Assembly (NCBI GenBank): GCA_023381235.1
Contig: JAMCTV010000081.1
Location: forward strand, 1-7,214
Length of the DNA: 7,214 bases
Direction of reading: 5' to 3'
Source of the DNA: Gammaproteobacteria bacterium
GTDB taxonomy: Bacteria; Pseudomonadota; Gammaproteobacteria; SURF-13
Below the pieces are notes generated by a model. The model worked only from the letters and a program-made list of their open reading frames with translations, made no database searches and had not been told where the DNA came from. Shown here in pieces: positions 1-7,214 of the stretch. How positions within the stretch are numbered: the first letter of the stretch is position 1; each line of letters opens with the position of its first letter. Both the position numbers and the translations under genes were made by a program.

Positions 1-96
1 CTTCATCGTGCGTATCCAGAAGCAGCCAAAGGGGTTAAGAGTCATCACAAAATGGAACAATTTATCAACGAGGTAAATCATGTCAGCCTTAGCTAA
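1..96 (+). CDS. trpF: C-terminal tail of phosphoribosylanthranilate isomerase TrpF (partial, frame uncertain)
   Basis: TrpF isomerises N-(5-phosphoribosyl)anthranilate in tryptophan synthesis. The frame beginning at base 1 is open to a TAA at 94-96. From about base 19 it reads EAAKGVKSHHKMEQFINEVN, which resembles the usual TrpF C-terminus (a Gly-Val/Ile-Lys turn followed by a final helix of the K-x-x-x-F-I type). The trpFBA order in many proteobacteria supports the call. The bases just before do not fit this frame. The expected SSGVE-like motif appears in another frame (bases 3-14 read SSCV), as if four extra bases lay at about 15-18. This could be a real frameshift, an assembly error near a contig edge, or a misreading of a short stretch. 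In the frame used here the gene overlaps the start of trpB by 17 bases. Confidence 0.5.
   Translation, partial: LHRAYPEAAKGVKSHHKMEQFINEVNHVSLS
70..74 (+). promoter_or_regulatory. Ribosome binding site of trpB
   Basis: GAGGT lies five bases before the ATG at 80, a good match and spacing for a Shine-Dalgarno site. It sits inside the trpF tail, which suggests that trpB translation is coupled to that of trpF. Confidence 0.7.
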
Positions 97-1288
97 GAGC
101 GTGCTGCCCGACGCCAACGGCCACTTCGGCCCGTACGGCGGGCGCTTCGTGGCCGAGACGCTGATGCAGCCGCTGGAAGAGCTGTGCCTCGCCTATGAGC
201 GTTACAGGAACGACCCCGAATTTATTGCCGAATTCGAGCATGATCTCAAGCACTATGTCGGCCGCCCCTCGCCGCTTTATTTCGCCCAACGCTGGAGCAG
301 GCAACTGGGCGGCGCAAGGATTTACCTCAAGCGCGAGGACTTGAACCACACCGGCGCGCACAAGATCAACAACACCATCGGCCAGGCCCTGCTCGCAAAG
401 CGCATGGGCAAGACGCGCATCATCGCCGAGACCGGCGCCGGGCAACACGGCGTCGCCACCGCCACAGTGGCCGCGCGCCTGGGGCTGGAGTGCGTGGTGT
501 ACATGGGTTCGGAAGACATCAGGCGCCAGGCGCTCAACGTGTATCGCATGAAGCTGCTCGGCGCAACGGTAGTCCCAGTCGAGTCCGGCTCCAAGACCCT
601 GAAAGACGCGCTGAACGAAGCGATGCGCGACTGGGTCACCAACGTGGACAACACCTTTTACATCATCGGCACGGTGGCCGGACCGCACCCCTACCCCATG
701 CTGGTACGCGACTTCCAGTGCGTGATCGGGCGCGAGGCGCGCGCGCAGATACTGGAACAGGAAGGCCGCCTGCCCGATGCGCTCGTCGCCTGCGTCGGCG
801 GCGGCTCCAACGCCATCGGCCTGTTTCATCCGTTTCTGGAAGACGCAAGTGTAAAACTTTACGGTGTCGAGGCGGCGGGCGAAGGATTGAACAGCGGCCA
901 TCACGCCGCCACCCTGTGCAAGGGCCGCCCCGGCGTGCTGCACGGCAATCGCACTTATCTCATCGAAGACGACGACGGCCAGATCATCGAGACGCATTCG
1001 ATTTCCGCCGGTCTCGATTACCCCGGCGTCGGCCCGGAACATGCGTGGCTGAAAGACAGTGGGCGCGCGAACTACGTCGCCATCACCGACGATGAGGCGC
1101 TGCAGGCGTTCCATGATCTCACTCGCATCGAAGGCATCCTGCCTGCGCTGGAGTCGTCCCATGCGCTAGCCTACGCGGCCAAGCTTGCGCCGATGATGAA
1201 AAAAGACCATATCGTCATCGTCAACCTGTCCGGCCGCGGCGATAAAGACATTCATACCGTGGCGGCGCGCGAAGGAATTAAGGTATGA
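80..1288 (+). CDS. trpB: Tryptophan synthase beta subunit TrpB
   Basis: TrpB is the PLP-dependent half of the cytosolic alpha2-beta2 tryptophan synthase. It joins L-serine with indole channelled from TrpA to make L-tryptophan. The 402 residues match the usual length (397 in E. coli). Visible landmarks are the N-terminal FGPYGGRFVAETL (16-28) and HTGAHKINN (90-98), with Lys95 as the Schiff-base lysine. AETGAGQHG (116-124) carries the catalytic Glu117, and the PLP-phosphate loop GGGSN is at 240-244. GLDYPGVGPEH (311-321) contains Asp313, and LSGRGDKD (383-390) contains the serine that contacts the pyridine nitrogen. All key residues are present, so the enzyme should be active. The start is set by the GAGGT site five bases upstream and by the normal N-terminus. 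The stop overlaps the trpA start in ATGA. Confidence 0.98.
   Translation: MSALAKSVLPDANGHFGPYGGRFVAETLMQPLEELCLAYERYRNDPEFIAEFEHDLKHYVGRPSPLYFAQRWSRQLGGARIYLKREDLNHTGAHKINNTIGQALLAKRMGKTRIIAETGAGQHGVATATVAARLGLECVVYMGSEDIRRQALNVYRMKLLGATVVPVESGSKTLKDALNEAMRDWVTNVDNTFYIIGTVAGPHPYPMLVRDFQCVIGREARAQILEQEGRLPDALVACVGGGSNAIGLFHPFLEDASVKLYGVEAAGEGLNSGHHAATLCKGRPGVLHGNRTYLIEDDDGQIIETHSISAGLDYPGVGPEHAWLKDSGRANYVAITDDEALQAFHDLTRIEGILPALESSHALAYAAKLAPMMKKDHIVIVNLSGRGDKDIHTVAAREGIKV
1271..1276 (+). promoter_or_regulatory. Ribosome binding site of trpA
   Basis: GAAGGA lies eight bases before the trpA ATG at 1285, within the last codons of trpB. It supports this start, which gives a longer N-terminus than most TrpA proteins. 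Confidence 0.6.
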
Positions 1289-2160
1289 GCAGCGCGCAGA
1301 AAAAAACCGCACCCACGCCCGCATCCGCGGCTGAAATCAATCGCGTCACGCAATGTTTCGAGCGGCTGCGCGCGCAAAGGCGCAAGGCGCTGATTCCATT
1401 CATCACCGCGGGTGATCCGAATCCTGAATTGACCGTGCCGCTGATGCACGCCATGGTCCAGGCCGGGGCCGACATCATCGAGCTCGGCGTACCGTTCTCC
1501 GACCCGATGGCGGACGGCCCGGTGATCCAGCGCGCCAGCGAGCGGGCGCTGAAATTTCACGTCAGCCTGCGCCAGGTGCTGGGCATGGTGCGCGCCTTCC
1601 GCGCCCAGGACAGTCACACGCCGGTGGTGCTGATGGGCTATCTCAATCCGGTTGAGATCATGGGCTATGAGTTCTTCGCGCGCGCAGCGCAAGAGGCCGG
1701 CGTGGACGGTGCGCTCACCGTGGACATGCCGCCCGAAGAGGCTGCGCCACTGGTATCGGCCTTGCGCGCGCACGGCATCGCGCCCATCTTCCTGCTTGCG
1801 CCCACCAGCACGGCAGAGCGCATCGCCAAGGCCGGGGCGCTGGCCCATGGTTACCTGTATTATGTGTCCCTGAAAGGCGTAACCGGCGCGGCCACGCTCG
1901 ATGTCGAGGACGTTGGGCGCAAACTCAAGGATATCCGCGCGCTCACGCCATTACCGCTGGGCGTGGGTTTCGGCATCAAGGATGCGCAAGCCGCGGCGCG
2001 CATCGCCCAACTGGCCGACGCCGTAATCGTCGGCAGCGCCCTGGTGCAGAAGATCGAACAGCTGGCGGGCGCGCCGGATAAAATCATTTCCGAAATTTGC
2101 ACGCTGCTGAGTCAAATGCGCAACGCCATGGACGGCGCCACCGCCGCAAGTGTTCAATGA
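1285..2160 (+). CDS. trpA: Tryptophan synthase alpha subunit TrpA
   Basis: TrpA cleaves indole-3-glycerol phosphate to indole and glyceraldehyde 3-phosphate and passes indole to TrpB. The protein has 291 residues and a TIM-barrel fold. The catalytic residues correspond to Glu66 in IELGVPFSDPMADGP (64-78) and Asp77. The substrate strand KALIPFITAGDP is at 34-45. YYVSLKGVTG (192-201) is the flexible loop 6 with Thr200. The phosphate-binding turns are GFGI (228-231) and GSA (250-252). It is longer than the E. coli protein (268) mainly because about 15 residues rich in Ala, Pro, Lys and Ser (MSSAQKKTAPTPASA) precede the usual first helix. No other ATG lies nearby, and the 4-base overlap with trpB plus an upstream GAAGGA support this start. 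The stop overlaps the accD start (ATGA), so translation of the three genes is probably coupled. Confidence 0.97.
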   Translation: MSSAQKKTAPTPASAAEINRVTQCFERLRAQRRKALIPFITAGDPNPELTVPLMHAMVQAGADIIELGVPFSDPMADGPVIQRASERALKFHVSLRQVLGMVRAFRAQDSHTPVVLMGYLNPVEIMGYEFFARAAQEAGVDGALTVDMPPEEAAPLVSALRAHGIAPIFLLAPTSTAERIAKAGALAHGYLYYVSLKGVTGAATLDVEDVGRKLKDIRALTPLPLGVGFGIKDAQAAARIAQLADAVIVGSALVQKIEQLAGAPDKIISEICTLLSQMRNAMDGATAASVQ

Positions 2161-3026
2161 GCTGGTTCGAAAAATTGCTGCCCTCCAAGATCAGAACCGA
2201 AGGCGCCACACCGAAGAAAACGGTGCCGGAAGGTTTGTGGACCAAATGCGAGATGTGCAGCGAGGTGCTGTTCCGCGCGGAGCTGGAGCAAAATCTCGAC
2301 GTGTGCCCGAAGTGCTCCCATCACATGCGCATCGGCGCACGCCAGCGGCTGGACAGTTTTCTCGACCCCGAGCCGCGCGTGGAAATCGGCGTGCAGTTGA
2401 AACCACTCGATGCCCTGAAGTTCCGCGACAGCAAATCCTATCCTGAGCGCCTCGCCTTGGCGCAAAAGGAAACCAGGGAAACCGACGCCCTGGTGGTGAT
2501 GCAGGGCGCACTCAAGGGCCTGCCGCTGGTGGTCTGTGCCTTCGAGTTCCGCTTCATGGGCGGCTCGATGGGCTCGGTAGTGGGTGAACGCTTTGTGCGC
2601 GGCGCGCACGCTTGCGTCGAGCAGGGCATCCCGCTGATATGTTTTGCCGCCAGCGGCGGCGCGCGCATGCAGGAGGGCTTGCTGTCGCTGATGCAGATGG
2701 CGAAAACCGCGGCGGCGCTGACCCGGCTTAAAGAACGCGGGATTCCATTCATCTCCGTGCTCACCGACCCCACCATGGGCGGCGTGTCAGCGAGCCTTGC
2801 CATGCTGGGCGATATCAACGCCGCCGAACCGCGCGCCTTGATCGGCTTCGCCGGGCCGCGTGTAATCGAACAAACGGTGCGCGAAACACTGCCGGAAGGA
2901 TTCCAGCGCAGCGAATTCCTGCTGGATCATGGCGCGATTGACCTCATCATAGACCGGCGCGAGATGCGCGACAAAATCGCCAAGCTGCTGTCAATGCTGA
3001 CGCAGCGTGCTCCGCTATCTGAGTAG
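2157..3026 (+). CDS. accD: Acetyl-CoA carboxylase carboxyltransferase subunit beta AccD
   Basis: AccD pairs with AccA (not in this window) to move the carboxyl group from biotin-carboxyl carrier protein to acetyl-CoA, giving malonyl-CoA for fatty acid synthesis in the cytosol. The 289 residues compare with 304 in E. coli. An N-terminal zinc ribbon is complete, with CEMC at 31-34 and CPKC at 50-53. The crotonase-type domain follows, with EFRFMGGSMGSVVGERF (130-146), SGGARMQEG (166-174) and DPTMGGVSAS (204-213), which form the acyl-CoA and oxyanion sites. The start MSWFEKLLPSKI is the standard AccD N-terminus and overlaps the trpA stop by four bases. An upstream ATG at 2097 would add 20 basic residues inside trpA and is unlikely. 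In E. coli the carboxyltransferase is known to bind its own mRNA through the zinc domain; the same may apply here. The TAG stop falls within the first bases of the inverted repeat at 3025-3116. Confidence 0.98.
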   Translation: MSWFEKLLPSKIRTEGATPKKTVPEGLWTKCEMCSEVLFRAELEQNLDVCPKCSHHMRIGARQRLDSFLDPEPRVEIGVQLKPLDALKFRDSKSYPERLALAQKETRETDALVVMQGALKGLPLVVCAFEFRFMGGSMGSVVGERFVRGAHACVEQGIPLICFAASGGARMQEGLLSLMQMAKTAAALTRLKERGIPFISVLTDPTMGGVSASLAMLGDINAAEPRALIGFAGPRVIEQTVRETLPEGFQRSEFLLDHGAIDLIIDRREMRDKIAKLLSMLTQRAPLSE

Positions 3027-3124
3027 AGAAAAGAGGCAAGAGAAAAGAGAAAAGTAAAGACGTCTGCTTCCATACACAATTCAGAAATCATCCCTTTTCT
3101 CTTGCCTCTTTTCTCTTGTATCTG
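3016..3124. repeat. Long inverted repeat with flanking 6-bp direct repeats, possible small non-coding insertion
   Basis: Bases 3025-3047 and 3094-3116 form a perfect 23-bp inverted repeat around a 46-base spacer. The left side (3025-3054) is all purine except one C, and the right side (3091-3117) is all pyrimidine except one G. The arms are built from a 9-mer, AGAGAAAAG, present at 3025, 3039 and 3046, with its complement at 3094 and 3108. TATCTG occurs at 3016-3021 and again at 3119-3124, just outside the arms (gaps of three and two bases), like a target-site duplication. There is no open frame inside. The layout resembles a miniature inverted-repeat element, but chance direct repeats of six bases are possible. 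No T-run follows the right arm, so it is not a standard intrinsic terminator. The spacer also holds the short palindrome AGACGTCT at 3058-3065. Confidence 0.6.
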
Positions 3125-3131
3125 CCTTTAA

Positions 3132-4394
3132 ATGCGCTTCACCCTCCTGAATGACTGGCTCGCCTGGCAGGAGACGCTGCATCCTAAAAAGATAGACCCC
3201 GGTCTCGCCCGCGCCGGCGCCGTATTGCAGCGCATGGGCTTGCAGCGTCCCGACCATGCCGTCATCACCGTGGCGGGCACCAACGGCAAGGGCTCCACGG
3301 TCAGCTTCATCGAACAGATATTGCGCGCGGCGGGCTATCGCACCGGCGCTTACACCTCGCCGCATTTGTTGCGCTACAACGAGCGCATCCGCGTCAACGG
3401 CGCGGAGGTCAGCGATGCGGAACTGTGCGCGAGCTTTCAGCGTATAGACGAGGCGCGCGCGGAAATATCCTTGAGCTATTTCGAATTCTCCACCCTGGCC
3501 GCGTTTGATCTGTTCGCGCGCGCCGGCCTCGACGCGGCGGTATTGGAAGTGGGCATGGGCGGCCGGCTGGACGCCGTCAATATGCTCGACGCGGACGTCG
3601 CCGTGGTCACCAGCATCGGCCTCGATCACATGGAGTGGCTGGGGCCGGACCGGGAAAGCATCGGGCGCGAGAAGGCGGGGATATTCCGTCCCGGCCGCCC
3701 CGCCGTGTGCGGCGACCCGTCCCCGCCGCACAGTGTCGGCGATTACGCGCACACTACCGGTGCACCGCTGTTTTCCCTGGGACGGGATTTCCACTATCGG
3801 CGTGACTCCGGCTCTTGGTCGTGGTGGAGCCGGCGCGCACGTCATGATGCGCTGCCCCTGCCCGCCCTGCGCGGCGCGTTTCAACTGCAAAACGCCGCCA
3901 CTGCGCTGATGGCCGTCGAATGCCTGTCGCCGCGCCTTGCGGTAAAAAGAGAGGCGATGGGTGCAGGTCTGCGCGCGGCCTCTATCGCCGGGCGTTTTCA
4001 GATCGTGCCGGGGGCGGTGACACGCATCTTCGATGTGGCGCACAATCCGCATGGCGCGGCGGTGCTGGCAGAGGCACTGAGGGATGAGCCCTGTCCGGGA
4101 CGCACGCTGGCGGTGTTCGGCATGTTGCAGGACAAGGACATTCGCGGGACCGCCGCCGCGCTGCGCGATGCGATCGCCGCCTGGTATGGCGCGGGCTTGG
4201 CGGTGGAGCGCGGCGCCACTGCGGAACAGATCGGCGCGGCGGTGCGCGCAACAGCGCCCGCCGCCGCCCTGTCACTACACGCCACCGTTGCCGAGGCCTA
4301 TCACGCCGCAATGCAGGCAGCCCGCGCCGGCGACCGGGTAGTCGTTTTTGGATCGTTTTATACGGTGGCGCAGACGCTGCCTGTAGCTCTATAA
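3132..4394 (+). CDS. folC: Bifunctional dihydrofolate synthase / folylpolyglutamate synthase FolC
   Basis: FolC adds L-glutamate to dihydropteroate to make dihydrofolate, then extends the polyglutamate tail of reduced folates, using ATP, in the cytosol. It is a Mur-ligase relative. The 420 residues match the family (422 in E. coli). Visible motifs are the P-loop GTNGKGST (49-56), TSPHLLRYNERIRVNG (75-90), LEVGMGGRLDAVN (138-150) and SIGLDHMEWLG (161-171). REKAGIF (179-185) carries Lys181, the equivalent of the carbamylated lysine. DVAHNPHGA (301-309) and GSFYTVAQ (407-414) lie in the C-terminal domain. The start gives a normal N-terminus (LNDWLAWQETLHPKKIDPGL), but no Shine-Dalgarno site is visible, and the sequence just upstream belongs to the inverted repeat. 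Residues 221-245 are Trp/Arg-rich, a region that varies in the family. Confidence 0.97.
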   Translation: MRFTLLNDWLAWQETLHPKKIDPGLARAGAVLQRMGLQRPDHAVITVAGTNGKGSTVSFIEQILRAAGYRTGAYTSPHLLRYNERIRVNGAEVSDAELCASFQRIDEARAEISLSYFEFSTLAAFDLFARAGLDAAVLEVGMGGRLDAVNMLDADVAVVTSIGLDHMEWLGPDRESIGREKAGIFRPGRPAVCGDPSPPHSVGDYAHTTGAPLFSLGRDFHYRRDSGSWSWWSRRARHDALPLPALRGAFQLQNAATALMAVECLSPRLAVKREAMGAGLRAASIAGRFQIVPGAVTRIFDVAHNPHGAAVLAEALRDEPCPGRTLAVFGMLQDKDIRGTAAALRDAIAAWYGAGLAVERGATAEQIGAAVRATAPAAALSLHATVAEAYHAAMQAARAGDRVVVFGSFYTVAQTLPVAL

Positions 4395-4423
4395 TATTGG
4401 CAACGAGGTGGCCGTGGGCGGAT

Positions 4424-4996
4424 ATGGAAAACAGCGCATTTAAACACCGTTTGACCGGCGCCATCATCCTGGTGATTCTGGCGGTGATTTTTGTCCCCAT
4501 GCTGCTCGACGGCGAGTCGCCGACCACGATCACTGAAACCAACATCCCGTCCAAGCCGGACGAATTCAGTTCCAAGATCATCCCGCTGGACGAAATCACC
4601 CAGCCGGCATTGCCCGAAACATCTCCCTCCGTTTCCTCTGCGCCCGCGGTTCAGGGTCCGCCCGCCGCCGCGCCGGTTACTGCGCCCGCAGCCGCACCGG
4701 CTGAACCCAATAAGCCCCAGGGCAAACCGCAAGACAGCAAGCCGACCGCGCCCGGAAAACCCGGCGGATGGGTAGTCCAACTCGGCAGCTTCTCCAGTGA
4801 ACAGAATGCCGTGGCGTTGCGCGATCAGTTGCGCGCCAAGGGTTACACCGCGTTTGTGGAAAAGACGCAGTCCGGCGCAGCCTCCCGGTACCGGGTCAAT
4901 GCCGGCCCTGAACTGGAGCGAGCGCGCGCCGAGGCGCTGCGTGACGCGCTGGAAAAGGACATGAAACAGAAAGGCATGGTGCTGCTTTACCCTTGA
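4424..4996 (+). CDS. dedD: SPOR-domain membrane protein, DedD-like
   Basis: This is a bitopic inner-membrane protein of 190 residues. A short cytoplasmic N-terminus (MENSAFKHRL) precedes one membrane helix at about 11-28 (TGAIILVILAVIFVPMLL). A Pro/Ala/Thr-rich periplasmic linker follows at about 31-113. A C-terminal SPOR domain covers about 114-190, beginning GGWVVQLGSFSSEQNAVALRD. SPOR domains bind denuded glycan strands of septal peptidoglycan, and E. coli DedD takes part in cell division, so a septal role is inferred. Its place between folC and cvpA is the same as dedD in other Gammaproteobacteria. I chose the ATG at 4424 because it gives the standard K-x-R-L-T/V-GA start. An in-frame TTG at 4397 would add nine atypical residues. 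A GAGGTG at 4405-4410 is somewhat far (13 bases) from the ATG. The protein is shorter than the E. coli one (220), mainly in the linker. Confidence 0.9.
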   Translation: MENSAFKHRLTGAIILVILAVIFVPMLLDGESPTTITETNIPSKPDEFSSKIIPLDEITQPALPETSPSVSSAPAVQGPPAAAPVTAPAAAPAEPNKPQGKPQDSKPTAPGKPGGWVVQLGSFSSEQNAVALRDQLRAKGYTAFVEKTQSGAASRYRVNAGPELERARAEALRDALEKDMKQKGMVLLYP

Positions 4997-5021
4997 ATCC
5001 GTCCGTGGATCATCCCCGCCC

Positions 5022-5047
5022 GCCTTGCCGCAACGCCCCGTCAAGGC
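5022..5047 (+). terminator. Weak hairpin after dedD, possible terminator
   Basis: GCCTTG (5022-5027) and CAAGGC (5042-5047) are perfect inverted repeats. One mismatch further in, CG pairs with CG, giving about eight pairs around an eight-base loop. The sequence after it is AT-rich (CGTATATTT) but has no clean T-run. It lies between the dedD stop and the presumed cvpA promoter, so it could partly end transcription of the upstream block. Confidence 0.3.
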
Positions 5048-5055
5048 CGTATATT

Positions 5056-5064
5056 TGCTATAAT
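5056..5064 (+). promoter_or_regulatory. Extended -10 promoter candidate for cvpA-purF
   Basis: TGCTATAAT is an exact extended -10 element (TG, one base, TATAAT) in a local AT-rich patch within the 139-base gap before cvpA. No convincing -35 box is present at 16-18 bases upstream, as is common for extended -10 promoters. Transcription would start near 5071, giving a leader of about 65 bases. No sequence resembling the enteric PurR operator was seen near it. Confidence 0.5.
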
Positions 5065-5087
5065 ATTTACTTGAATAATCAGCCACC

Positions 5088-5125
5088 GCTTGCGGCCAGA
5101 CGGCGCCCGGTCATGGCGCCCAAGC
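5088..5125 (+). other. Possible stem-loop in the cvpA leader
   Basis: GGCGCC at 5102-5107 and 5115-5120 can pair across a seven-base loop. GCTTG (5088-5092) can pair with CAAGC (5121-5125), which directly follows the second arm, leaving an unpaired left stretch of nine bases. The structure would end ten bases before the cvpA ATG, where no clear Shine-Dalgarno site is seen, so it might limit ribosome access. This is inferred from pairing only. Confidence 0.25.
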
Positions 5126-5135
5126 CCGCTACCGT

Positions 5136-5624
5136 ATGACATGGGTAGACTATGCCATCCTCGGAGTAATTGGCCTTTCCGTGCTGATCGGACTGGTGCG
5201 CGGCCTGGTGCGCGAGGTGTTGTCCCTGGTGGCATGGATCATTGCGATCTGGGTGGCGTTGCGCTTTGCGCAGCATCTCGCCGACGCGCTGACGGAAAAC
5301 ATCAGCTCGCCCCCCTTGCGCCTGGCGGCGGCGTTCACCGCCCTGTTTCTCATCACCCTGATTCTGGCCGGCGTAGCCAATTTCTTCATCACAAAGCTGG
5401 TCAGCAAGGCCGGCATCACAGGGGCCGATCATCTGCTGGGCGGCGCGTTCGGCCTTGCGCGCGGCGCGCTGATCGTGGCCCTGCTGGTGCTGCTGGGCGG
5501 CGCGACGCCCTTTACCAAAGACGATTGGTGGCAAGACTCCATGCTGATCGGCCACTTCCAGAATTTCGCCGTCTGGCTGCGCGAGCTGCTGCCGGAAGAC
5601 GTTGCGCAGAAATTGCAGTTTTGA
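5136..5624 (+). CDS. cvpA: CvpA family inner-membrane protein
   Basis: CvpA was named for its requirement in colicin V production in E. coli; its molecular role is still not settled. It has since been linked to envelope and bile-salt tolerance in enteric bacteria. The 162 residues equal the E. coli length. Four hydrophobic segments lie at about 4-20, 27-48, 62-86 and 101-121. Conserved family features are the start MTWVDYAILG, GLVRGLVREV (19-28) and DHLLGGAFGLARG (98-110). A polar C-terminal tail contains a Trp pair (131-132). The gene ends 30 bases before purF, the same pairing as in enterics, and the two probably share the promoter at 5056-5064. No strong ribosome binding site precedes the ATG; the start is chosen because it gives the standard family N-terminus. 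Confidence 0.95.
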   Translation: MTWVDYAILGVIGLSVLIGLVRGLVREVLSLVAWIIAIWVALRFAQHLADALTENISSPPLRLAAAFTALFLITLILAGVANFFITKLVSKAGITGADHLLGGAFGLARGALIVALLVLLGGATPFTKDDWWQDSMLIGHFQNFAVWLRELLPEDVAQKLQF

Positions 5625-5644
5625 AGACCAACCCTGCTGAATGA

Positions 5645-5654
5645 GACTTAAGTC
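5645..5654. repeat. 10-bp palindrome directly before the purF start
   Basis: GACTTAAGTC is a perfect palindrome whose last base touches the purF ATG. It could be an operator half or a weak RNA stem, or chance. No regulator is suggested by the sequence. Confidence 0.3.
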
Positions 5655-7163
<1,509 letters not shown>

Positions 7164-7186
7164 AGCGGCTCTGATTAACTATTTAT

Positions 7187-7214
7187 TCGTCATTCCCGCG
7201 TAGGCGGGAAGGTG
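7187..7214. repeat. Edge of a dispersed hairpin repeat (CATTCCCGC-GCGGGAA type)
   Basis: After the purF stop and about 25 bases of spacer comes a TCGTCATTCCCGCG block. TTCCCGC (7193-7199) pairs perfectly with GCGGGAA (7204-7210) around the loop GTAG. Sequences of this form are widespread as intergenic repeats in beta- and gammaproteobacteria, and the window appears to cut it off. It may also serve as a transcript-end stem for purF, though no T-run is visible before the window ends. Confidence 0.6.

Noticed and set aside
89..1162. A 357-residue minus-strand open frame opposite trpB
   Set aside because: It is antisense to a fully conserved trpB and has no recognisable domain or ribosome binding site.
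2097..2156. Longer accD start at the ATG at 2097
   Set aside because: It would add 20 basic residues from within trpA. The ATG at 2157 gives the standard AccD N-terminus and an ATGA overlap.
3025..3116. Inverted repeat as an intrinsic terminator
   Set aside because: The stem is AT-rich purine/pyrimidine with a 46-base loop and no T-run after it, unlike an intrinsic terminator.
3081..4052. A 323-residue minus-strand open frame opposite folC
   Set aside because: It is a shadow of folC: Arg/Ala/His-rich with no motif, and its end runs into the inverted repeat.
4390..4395. TATAAT across the folC stop codon as a promoter for dedD
   Set aside because: It is a perfect -10 hexamer, but no -35 box lies at suitable spacing and there is no TG extension. 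It is formed by the end of the folC coding sequence and is likely chance.
4397..4423. TTG start for the SPOR-domain protein
   Set aside because: It adds nine atypical residues (two Trp) before the normal N-terminus and lacks a ribosome binding site.

Overview
The window is an ordinary chromosomal housekeeping segment of a GC-rich proteobacterium. All seven complete genes lie on the + strand in the order trpB, trpA, accD, folC, a SPOR-domain gene (dedD-like), cvpA and purF, with an apparent tail of trpF at the left edge. The accD-folC-dedD-cvpA-purF order is well known in Gammaproteobacteria. Having trpF-trpB-trpA directly in front of accD is typical of many beta- and gammaproteobacteria other than the enterics. 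Sequence style (TrpA with YYVSLKGVTG, AccD starting MSWFEKLLPSKI, PurF of about 500 residues) agrees. I cannot place the genus by eye.

Region 1-3026 is a tightly coupled block. The trpF tail overlaps trpB, trpB overlaps trpA by four bases (ATGA), and trpA overlaps accD by four bases (ATGA). TrpF, TrpB and TrpA give the last steps of tryptophan synthesis, and AccD is the carboxyltransferase beta subunit of acetyl-CoA carboxylase. No promoter is visible here, so transcription must enter from upstream of the window.

Region 3027-3131 breaks this coupling. It holds a perfect 23-bp inverted repeat, almost purely purine on one arm and pyrimidine on the other, bounded by 6-bp direct repeats. It looks like a small inserted element that now supplies the accD stop codon. 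This is the most unusual signal in the window.

Region 3132-4996 has folC (folate one-carbon metabolism) and, 29 bases after its stop codon, a SPOR-domain membrane protein (cell division/peptidoglycan). A 139-base gap follows, with a possible hairpin and an extended -10 promoter (TGCTATAAT) that probably drives cvpA and purF. CvpA is a small four-helix membrane protein and PurF is the first enzyme of purine synthesis. After purF the window ends inside what looks like a common dispersed hairpin repeat (CGTCATTCCCGCG type).

I found no mobile-element gene, CRISPR array, RNA gene or unknown multi-gene system. The large minus-strand open frames are codon-bias shadows of the genes opposite them.
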